From: Enterococcus diestrammenae
GTDB lineage: Bacteria > Bacillota > Bacilli > Lactobacillales > Enterococcaceae
Direction of reading: 5' to 3'
Assembly: GCF_009933255.1 (NCBI RefSeq)
Contig: NZ_MAEI01000018.1
Span: 1-28,024, forward strand
Length of the DNA: 28,024 nt
The position numbers and the translations under genes were made by a program. Below the pieces are notes generated by a model that was not told where the DNA came from, did not search any database, and worked only from the letters and a program-made list of their open reading frames with translations. Numbering within the stretch: the first letter of the stretch is position 1; each line of letters begins with the position of its first letter. Positions 22,066 through 28,024 of this stretch are shown here, piece after piece.

Positions 22066-22971
22066 ATGTTAACAGAGAAACAATTTACTCATTTAGTGGC
22101 GCGGGCAGATCATTGCTTCCCACAGCTGATGGACAAAATGGAACAACTTCACGGCGATTTTCCCCACTGGATCTGGAAGCAAGAAGAGCTGGAATGGCTC
22201 GTCAGACAGCTCCCACCAGTAACGGATTTGCCGCCACGGACGGAAGTATTGGCAATCTGGGCGCTATCGCCAATCGGTCGTAAAAAGCGCACCCTAGTGA
22301 TCGCCAAAAACACCCTTTTTGTGGTGCACAAGGATGCCGGCTGTATTTTGCGCAAGTTGCCGAAACCTTATCTCCATCTGGAATATGACTCCTTGTATAC
22401 CAATGCCTTAAGCCAACTCCTGAGTCAAAACGGTTGGGGAAAAACGAGCACCCCCGACCTCAGTGTTCCTCAAGACAAAAAGAAGTCCGAGAATTTTTGC
22501 GGCAACTGGGAAGCAGAGCTCTTACGCCGCGATCCCGAGATGAAAAAACTGCCACTGGCCCATCGCCACTACGCCTTATTCCCTGTCGGCTCCACCAGCG
22601 ACACCAGTCGGGCAGTCTGGCTGAATCCCGCCACCATCTATGAAATCAAAGACGGTGCCAAAAAATATGAGGCCACGTTGATCCACACGACCTACGCCAT
22701 GACCTTTGCTGTCGACATCAGCCGGCGCACTCTGATGCACCATCTCCAGCTAGCTACGGTTTGTCATGGCTACTTTCGCCGCTCCGCCTGCGATACCCCC
22801 TATAATCCTCAGTCGTCCCTCAGCCATTTTCTCGGCTACGAAAGCACCCCGGCACTAGACAGCGTCTTCCAAAATCTGGACGTCTGTCACTTACCAGGGC
22901 GGGATGGCGATTTTATGGAGTTGTGGAAGGAGGAGTTTGGCAGGGAGTATATGCGGCGGATGATGGGGTGA
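22066..22971 (+). CDS. Probable ComK-family transcription factor (divergent, extended)
   Basis: 301 residues from ATG 22066, which follows GAGGAGGA at five bases; the longer frame from 22003 is disfavoured. Residues ~68-238 fit the ComK pattern. First comes a strand pair VIAKNTLFVVHKDAGCILRK. Then HYALFPVGSTSDTSRAVWLN is comparable to the LFPTxS...W segment of Bacillus ComK. Then DISRRTLMHHLQLAT is comparable to its ISYxSFENQVxRT segment. Extra parts are a ~65-residue N-terminal and a ~60-residue C-terminal extension that I cannot assign. ComK is the master activator of DNA-uptake genes in Bacillus; homologues in enterococci are of unclear function. Alternating codon choice is GC-richer than in neighbours. 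Similarity is by eye, so the call is moderate. Confidence 0.5.
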   Translation: MLTEKQFTHLVARADHCFPQLMDKMEQLHGDFPHWIWKQEELEWLVRQLPPVTDLPPRTEVLAIWALSPIGRKKRTLVIAKNTLFVVHKDAGCILRKLPKPYLHLEYDSLYTNALSQLLSQNGWGKTSTPDLSVPQDKKKSENFCGNWEAELLRRDPEMKKLPLAHRHYALFPVGSTSDTSRAVWLNPATIYEIKDGAKKYEATLIHTTYAMTFAVDISRRTLMHHLQLATVCHGYFRRSACDTPYNPQSSLSHFLGYESTPALDSVFQNLDVCHLPGRDGDFMELWKEEFGREYMRRMMG

Positions 22972-22991
22972 GGGAAGTTGGAAGATCCAAT

Positions 22992-23021
22992 GACTGGATA
23001 GTCGATACAGATTATCCAGTC
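22992..23021. other. Perfect 9-bp hairpin after the ComK-like gene
   Basis: GACTGGATA (22992-23000) pairs with TATCCAGTC (23013-23021). Only a short U-poor stretch follows, so it would be a weak terminator of the ComK-like gene. Confidence 0.45.
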
Positions 23022-23303
23022 TTGATTCAGTAACTTATTAGTATAGCTGATATGATTTTTGAGTTATAAATTATTCTTTTGTTGAGATTATGGAGAATTA
23101 TTTGTGGAATAAATGGAGTAAATTAGTTTTTACTATTTTCATTTTTTGTTTGCTCAACATTATCTTTAGTGGGTATAATTAGATTATCTAGAAACGAAGA
23201 AAGTTCATCAGAATTTTGTCAAAAAAACTGCCAGAGACTATTCGTGTAGTAGAAGCTTTGTCAAGATTTTGGGCAGAAAAAGCACTCTATAGGGTTGATA
23301 TAT

Positions 23304-23421
23304 AGCTGTTTCTGGGACCATCGGTAGAACACCTTACCCCGTAGATAGGGGACGTACCACTCAGCTCCCATGTCGTAGATTTTCATATCCCAATGCAGCC
23401 GTTAATCCAGCGGCTTTTTTT
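23304..23421 (+). ncRNA. Candidate structured small RNA ending in a terminator
   Basis: Between the ComK-like gene and the NUDIX gene there is no ORF, but a nested fold: TGGGA (23313-23317) with TCCCA (23366-23370), GGTA (23323-23326) with TACC (23355-23358), and CCCC (23337-23340) with GGGG (23348-23351). An alternative pairs AGCTG (23304-23308) with CAGCT (23362-23366). A terminator follows at 23397-23421. No promoter with consensus spacing was found upstream, and the family is not one I recognise. The remainder of 22972-23578 is AT-rich and shows only a small CCTTA/TAAGG hairpin (23492-23506). Confidence 0.4.
23397..23421 (+). terminator. Terminator before the NUDIX gene
   Basis: AGCCG (23397-23401) pairs with CGGCT (23411-23415), followed by a run of U. 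The stem is short but the U-tract is good. Confidence 0.6.
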
Positions 23422-23578
23422 GTCTGCGCTTTTGCTCAATAATCGAGGAGATATCTATAAAACCTTGCTCTTATCACTGTTTTATGGGATCCTTATGCTG
23501 TAAGGTTAGCTTTTGATGGTGGTTTAAAAATCATCTGCTCGCCGTTTTTAGGTCAAATCGATAGAAAAAGGTGAAAGT

Positions 23579-23986
23579 ATGACGAAGGCTATTAATGTTG
23601 TAGGTGCAGTCTTGATTCGTGATGGGAAAGTGCTATGTGCGAGACGTGGTCCGGGGCGGAGTTTGGCGTATTTCTGGGAATTTCCTGGGGGGAAACTAGA
23701 AGCTGATGAGACGCCGGAAGAGGCTCTATCACGAGAATTAAAGGAAGAACTGAAGATTGAAGTAGTAATTGAGCCGGAAGTTTTCGAAGATGCTAGTTAC
23801 ACTTATGATTTTGGGACGGTGCATATGAAGACATTGATTTGTCATTTGAAAAGTGGCGAGCCTGTCTTGACGGAGCATGTGGATCTCAAGTGGTTAGTAC
23901 CTTCCCAACTCGAACAATTGGAATGGGCGCCAGTCGATATCCCAACTGTCAAAAAACTAGTGGGACAAGGAGATATCTATGGCTAA
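23579..23986 (+). CDS. NUDIX hydrolase, MutT-like (8-oxo-dGTP diphosphatase type)
   Basis: 135 residues. The NUDIX box starts at G38: after Gx5E come x7, R52-E53, then E56-E57. The glycine of the final EExGU is Lys (K59). The flanking YFWEFPGGKLE and the RDGKVLCARRGPG strand match MutT-type pyrophosphohydrolases that remove oxidised or other non-canonical nucleotides. The start is supported by AAAGGTGA. The stop codon region overlaps the next gene by 8 bp, with GGAG for that gene inside this one, so the two are translationally coupled. This pairing with a PLD/helicase/DUF3427 protein recurs in Firmicutes and suggests a joint function. Confidence 0.9.
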   Translation: MTKAINVVGAVLIRDGKVLCARRGPGRSLAYFWEFPGGKLEADETPEEALSRELKEELKIEVVIEPEVFEDASYTYDFGTVHMKTLICHLKSGEPVLTEHVDLKWLVPSQLEQLEWAPVDIPTVKKLVGQGDIYG

Positions 23987-26918
23987 TTCGGAACTATTGA
24001 AAAAGGCTCTGTTTAAAGGCTTTATCGATAAAAACAGTGAAGGCTCAAATTTGGATCCGAAATTCATCGTAAATCAACCAGACAAGAAGGATTTTTTCCT
24101 CAATGTCTTACAAGAAGAGATCAGTCATTGTCAAACGTTTACTTTTTCGGTGGCGTTTGTGACGCAAGACGGGCTGAATTCCTTAAAAGCGCAACTGTCA
24201 GATTTGGCAGATCAAGGGATTGGTGGGCGTTTGTTGACGTCGACTTACTTGGGGTTTAATGATCCATATGTCTTTGAATCTCTGCTGAAAATACCCAATC
24301 TGGAAGTACGAATTTCACAAAAAAACGGCTTCCATTCTAAGGGCTATCTTTTCGATCATGGAGAGTATCAGTCCTTTGTGATTGGGAGTTCCAATTTAAC
24401 CATGAATGCCTTGAAGTTGAACTATGAATGGAATATTTTGCTGACTTCAAAAGACCACGGTGAGGTGCTTTCTGATATTCAGAATCATCTGGAAACCGAA
24501 TGGCAACAGGCCTTGCCTTTAACTAGGCAATGGATCGAAACCTATCAGGAAACCTATATCCCAACTGTTGAAAAAGCTAAAGTGGATGTCGATCTGCTGA
24601 TGGAACCACAGCCACCAGTCGCAGAAAGTTATATCGTGCCTAATAAAATGCAAAAAATCGCATTGAAAAATTTAGCGGAGCTGCGTGAGACGGGGGCTCG
24701 CAAAGGTTTAGTGATTTCTGCGACAGGAACGGGTAAGACGTATCTGGCAGGATTTGATGTGGCCCAAGTGAGGCCGAAACATCTTTTGTTCATCGTCCAT
24801 CGGGAACAGATTTTGAATAAAGCCAAAGAGTCCTTCCAAAAAATCTTGGGAGGACCAGCGAGTGACTATGGTATTTTGTCTGGTACTAGTAAAGACACAG
24901 ATGCCAAGTATCTTTTTGCCACGATCCAAAGTATTTCTCGGGATCGCCATCTGCAAGCATTCGCACGGGATGCGTTTGATTATATTTTGATTGATGAAGT
25001 TCACAAAGCCGGTGCGGCCTCTTATCTGAAGGTTATCGACTATTTTGAGCCGGACTTTTTATTGGGGATGACGGCTACTCCGGAACGGACAGACAATTTC
25101 AATATTTTTGAACTGTTTGATTACAATGTCGCTTATGAAATACGCCTTCAAGAAGCTTTGGAAGAGGATTTACTGTGTCCGTTTCATTATTTTGGTGTAA
25201 CGGATTTTGAAAAAGATGGCGAAGTAATTACGGAAACCACTGATTTGCAATACTTAGTAAACTCAGAGCGGGTCGACTTCTTATTGGAGAAGATCGATTA
25301 TTATGGCTGTTCCCGCAACGACCCGAAAGCCTTGGTCTTCTGCAGTCGTAAAGAAGAGGCAAAAGAGCTGTGTCAGTTATTTCAGGCACGAGGTATTCCT
25401 GCTGAGTATTTGACTGGTGATCATTCGGTAGAACATCGTGAAGCAGTTGTAAGCCAGCTGGAAAATGGGGATATTCACTACATTTTTACTGTGGATATTT
25501 TCAATGAAGGGATCGACATTCCTCGGATTAATCAAGTGATTATGTTACGCAATACCGAGTCCAGTATCATATTCATCCAACAATTAGGGCGAGGGTTGCG
25601 AAAAGATCCGTCGAAAGATTTTGTGACAGTGATTGATTTTATCGGCAACTATCAAAACAACTATATGATTCCGATGGCCTTGTCTGGTGATATCAGTCGC
25701 AATAAAAATAATCTGCGAAAAGATACGTTCGATACCACTTACATTACCGGCCTGTCTTCGGTAAACTTCGAAGCTGTAGCCAAAGAACGGATTTATAAAT
25801 CCATTGACGCAGCGAAGATGGACGATATGCGTACTTTACAAGATATTTTCAAAAATCTCAAAAATCGCTTGAACCGGGTACCTTATTTGCAGGATTACCT
25901 GACTTCGGGTGTGGTAGATCCATCGATTATTGCTACTAAGAACACCTCCTATTACGATTTTTTGGTGAAGCTTAAAGAAAATGAAGGGAACATATCACCT
26001 GAAGCCAATAAACAGTTGATGTTTATCTCGCGGGAATTACTCCCGGGAACCCGGCGGCATGAATTGTTCCTTTTGCAGACATTACTGACCAAATCTCAGG
26101 TGTCACTGGCGGAATTTCGCCAATTAGCAAAAAACCATGGCTTACTATCAGATGATGAGACTTTGTCCTCGGTATTGCGGACGCTAGATTTGACCTTTTT
26201 TACCGGGGGGATCAAGAAGAGTTATGAGGGAGCCGAGTTGGTTGCCCTTCAGCAAGACTCACAGACAGGCTCGGTGGAAAGGATTCATCGCAGTCCAGGC
26301 TTTGAAAGAGCCTTGCAAAATAAGTATTATGTCTTCCTCTTAAATGATTTATTAGCAACCGCTTTGATGAAAGCTGATGATTATGTCAGGGAGCAACCTT
26401 TATCACTTTATAAGAAATATCGACGACGGGATGTCTTGCGTTTATTGAACTGGCAAGAACAGATGGTGGACCAAAATATCGGTGGGTATACCTATAAAAA
26501 TGGCAAATTTGTTATCTTTATGCGGGTTCATAAAGGAGAGAACTTCACTGGTGCGCAGATGGCTTACGAGGATGCTATTTTGGATCCGCAACATATTTTG
26601 TATTACACCAAATCACCCCGAAGCATCACCTCGCCGGAATCAAAAATTTTATTAAGAGCCGCTGGTGAAGATGAGCCTATTGCGGGTGGGGATGCTGATG
26701 AAAGAAATCAAGAATGGCAATTTTATATGTTTGCTCAAAAAAATAACGATGAAGGAACTGATTTTTACTATCTCGGCCAAGTCACGCCAATCTCAGGCAC
26801 CATTCAACCTCACATGAAACCCACCCAAGACGGTACCAAACGTAGCGTCGTATCTGCAGAATTTCTACTAGCAGATACGTTAGATAGCAAGTTTTTCGCC
26901 TACTTAGTGGGGGAATGA
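23979..26918 (+). CDS. PLD-nuclease / SF2 helicase / DUF3427 fusion protein
   Basis: 979 residues. Domain 1 (about 35-175) is a phospholipase-D type nuclease domain with one HKD motif: H119, K121, D126, then GSSN at 136-139, and E150. Domain 2 (about 215-550) is a superfamily 2 helicase: Walker A SATGTGKT (247-254), DEVH (339-342), MTATPER (364-370), FCSRKEEA (454-461), FNEGIDIP (508-515) and arginine-finger motif QQLGRGLRK (534-542). Domain 3 (about 600-979) corresponds to DUF3427. One HKD suggests that dimerisation or another subunit completes the nuclease site. The product should translocate on and cut nucleic acid; a role in phage defence or DNA repair is inferred from architecture. It ends before a strong terminator. 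All motifs look intact. Confidence 0.93.
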   Translation: MANSELLKKALFKGFIDKNSEGSNLDPKFIVNQPDKKDFFLNVLQEEISHCQTFTFSVAFVTQDGLNSLKAQLSDLADQGIGGRLLTSTYLGFNDPYVFESLLKIPNLEVRISQKNGFHSKGYLFDHGEYQSFVIGSSNLTMNALKLNYEWNILLTSKDHGEVLSDIQNHLETEWQQALPLTRQWIETYQETYIPTVEKAKVDVDLLMEPQPPVAESYIVPNKMQKIALKNLAELRETGARKGLVISATGTGKTYLAGFDVAQVRPKHLLFIVHREQILNKAKESFQKILGGPASDYGILSGTSKDTDAKYLFATIQSISRDRHLQAFARDAFDYILIDEVHKAGAASYLKVIDYFEPDFLLGMTATPERTDNFNIFELFDYNVAYEIRLQEALEEDLLCPFHYFGVTDFEKDGEVITETTDLQYLVNSERVDFLLEKIDYYGCSRNDPKALVFCSRKEEAKELCQLFQARGIPAEYLTGDHSVEHREAVVSQLENGDIHYIFTVDIFNEGIDIPRINQVIMLRNTESSIIFIQQLGRGLRKDPSKDFVTVIDFIGNYQNNYMIPMALSGDISRNKNNLRKDTFDTTYITGLSSVNFEAVAKERIYKSIDAAKMDDMRTLQDIFKNLKNRLNRVPYLQDYLTSGVVDPSIIATKNTSYYDFLVKLKENEGNISPEANKQLMFISRELLPGTRRHELFLLQTLLTKSQVSLAEFRQLAKNHGLLSDDETLSSVLRTLDLTFFTGGIKKSYEGAELVALQQDSQTGSVERIHRSPGFERALQNKYYVFLLNDLLATALMKADDYVREQPLSLYKKYRRRDVLRLLNWQEQMVDQNIGGYTYKNGKFVIFMRVHKGENFTGAQMAYEDAILDPQHILYYTKSPRSITSPESKILLRAAGEDEPIAGGDADERNQEWQFYMFAQKNNDEGTDFYYLGQVTPISGTIQPHMKPTQDGTKRSVVSAEFLLADTLDSKFFAYLVGE

Positions 26919-26928
26919 TTATGTAAAT

Positions 26929-26973
26929 AGCCCTAGTCTCAGGTGCACGAGTGTAGCTGAGGCTGGGGCTTTT
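26929..26973 (+). terminator. Terminator of the NUDIX-helicase operon
   Basis: AGCCCTAGTCTCAG (26929-26942) pairs with CTGAGGCTGGGGCT (26957-26970), with G-U pairs, followed by a short U-run. Confidence 0.85.
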
Positions 26974-27095
26974 GAGTAGGAAGGTTTAATTACTAACACT
27001 TAGAACAGAATTCTTTTACGAATCCTTTATATCCTTAGGTGTTTTCTCTTGAAATCTAATTCATGTACCACAAATAAGCTTTTTTTTGAAGAGTC

Positions 27096-27600
27096 TTAGG
27101 TAGCCGGATAATAAATTGATAATGAAATGTATCTAAAAAAATATTCATCCAGAATATATTTGTCGGTCAGTGATTCTTTAAATAGATTTGCTGATTGATG
27201 AATTGTTTCGACTAATGAGATTTCTGATAGCTTATCAATTAGTAAATAAAATAATACACTAATTATTCGCTTCGTGTTTCTTTTTCTTGAACAGTCGAAA
27301 TCAAATGGGCAATCGACACTGCTTTTGTGTGTACAAAAATCTCACCATAAACCAATCCTGGGTATTTGTCAATTTTTAGATAATACTCGCACATTTTGAA
27401 ATAGGTTTTAATTGACTAACGTCGACTATAAAGTTGAATAATCTTTCCTTCAGTTAAAGAAGTATCCGTTGAAGCAAACATTAAATATATTCTTTGGGTT
27501 TACTTCCGTTAAAACGATATATCGATCTGTTAAAAAATGATTGTACAATAAATACCAGAATTTCGGCAAAATTTTCTTAAACGAGCTAATTTCATAATTT
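27096..27600 (-). pseudogene. Decayed DDE transposase (IS4-like), multiple frameshifts and stops
   Basis: No long frame exists, but pieces in different minus-strand frames read in order like the C-terminal half of an IS transposase: DRYIVLTEVNPKNIF, then STDTSLTEGKIIQLYSRR, then YFKMCEYYLKIDKYPGLVYG and VHTKAVSIAHLISTVQEKE, and finally SEISLVETIHQSANLFKESL. This follows the order (I/L)STDxSLSEEEIIQxYxxRW...FFKxCKxYLKL...AHTxxVFxRY seen in such enzymes. The tryptophan of the RW motif is a stop codon here. The N-terminal half and the ends of the element are not recognisable. It lies beside a second, apparently intact IS. Confidence 0.6.
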
Positions 27601-27652
27601 TAACCCTTGATACATTAAAGTTTTCAAAGCATACAAAAAAGAAACCTCCCCA

Positions 27653-27676
27653 TCAGGTACAATTAGGTTGTCCTGA
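27653..27676. other. Hairpin at the left end of the IS
   Basis: TCAGG-ACAA (27653-27662, bulged T) pairs with TTGT-CCTGA (27668-27676) around TTAGG, 33 bases before the transposase start. IS elements often carry such a hairpin near the end to limit readthrough from outside. The terminal inverted repeat itself cannot be defined because the right end is outside the window. Confidence 0.4.
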
Positions 27677-27708
27677 ACAGACACGTACTCAAGAAAGGGA
27701 GATTCCTT

Positions 27709-28024
27709 ATGTCTATTATACAACAACCTACTCTATTTGATATGCAAATTTTGGAACAACTTGATATTGAAGAAAAATATTTTGAAATCTTCTCCCCATT
27801 GGATTTTTCACCGCTTGTGGGACTGTTTCAAAAAGAAAAATCCGTAGGAGCGCCGATTACGATCAATTATGAAGCTGCCCTCCGTGCGTTAGTCGTCTCT
27901 TTTCAAGAAGGGATTCCGGATGTGAAAACGCTGGTGGATCGTATCAGATCTGATCTGCGTTTCAAACTTAGTTTGGGATTTCTCTATTCAGATCGCGCCC
28001 CATCAGAGGCGACTTTCTCTCGCA
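27709..28024 (+). CDS. IS transposase, 5' part (IS1182/IS5-like), cut by the window edge
   Basis: The first 105 residues of a frame that runs off the window. ATG 27709 follows AAAGGGAG. The N-terminus (FEIFSPLDFSPLVGLFQKEK, then INYEAALRALVVSFQEGIPD) and the helical stretch VKTLVDRIRSDLRFKLSLGF with SEATFSR resemble the DUF772-type N-terminal domain of IS1182-family and related transposases. The DDE catalytic residues would lie further right. No frameshift is seen in the part visible. The exact IS family cannot be settled from this piece. Confidence 0.8.
   Translation, partial: MSIIQQPTLFDMQILEQLDIEEKYFEIFSPLDFSPLVGLFQKEKSVGAPITINYEAALRALVVSFQEGIPDVKTLVDRIRSDLRFKLSLGFLYSDRAPSEATFSR

Overview
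The window looks like chromosome of a low-to-mid GC lactic acid bacterium of the Enterococcus type. The reasons are strong AGGAGG ribosome binding sites, compact operons with U-tract terminators, lipoproteins resembling enterococcal sex-pheromone precursors, a flavin-based extracellular electron transfer (EET) gene set and a ComX/ComK-like pair of competence-type regulators. No rRNA, tRNA or CRISPR array was seen.

Region 1 (about 240-8240) is a partial EET locus. It holds a long membrane-anchored type II NADH dehydrogenase (minus strand), two lipoproteins with duplicated flavinylation-type domains, an ApbE/FmnB flavin transferase and a UbiA-type DmkA demethylmenaquinone enzyme. In the known Listeria model the dehydrogenase passes electrons from NADH to a dedicated demethylmenaquinone, and FMN bound covalently to PplA by FmnB carries them outside the membrane. 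EetA and EetB are not in this window. Most of these genes have their own promoter or terminator.

Region 2 (8240-10490) holds a secreted sortase-like protein whose start and signal peptide appear lost, then birA on the minus strand, with a shared bidirectional terminator between them.

Region 3 (10490-17160) looks like a sulfur or amino-acid module. A promoter drives a 35-residue ORF ending in a cysteine-rich stretch, followed at once by a terminator and then 2.6 copies of a 122-bp tandem repeat. Next come a UROD/MetE-like putative methyltransferase, a polar-amino-acid ABC transporter (binding protein, two permeases, ATPase), a zinc-ribbon protein and a LysR regulator with an unusual insertion.

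Region 4 (17160-22975) has a Gly/Ala/Val-rich protein of unknown function and a stand-alone AlbA_2 protein. A minus-strand run follows: a DUF4373/DnaD-like protein, a ComX-like sigma factor interrupted by an in-frame amber codon, then DUF1659, DUF2922 and a small membrane ORF. A probable ComK-family protein is transcribed divergently.

Region 5 (22975-28024) holds a candidate structured RNA with a terminator, then a NUDIX hydrolase translationally coupled to a PLD-nuclease/SF2-helicase/DUF3427 protein, which resembles a defence or DNA-repair module. After it come a decayed minus-strand IS transposase and the 5' end of an intact-looking IS transposase cut off by the window edge.

All family assignments come from reading motifs and remembered family features, without database searches.
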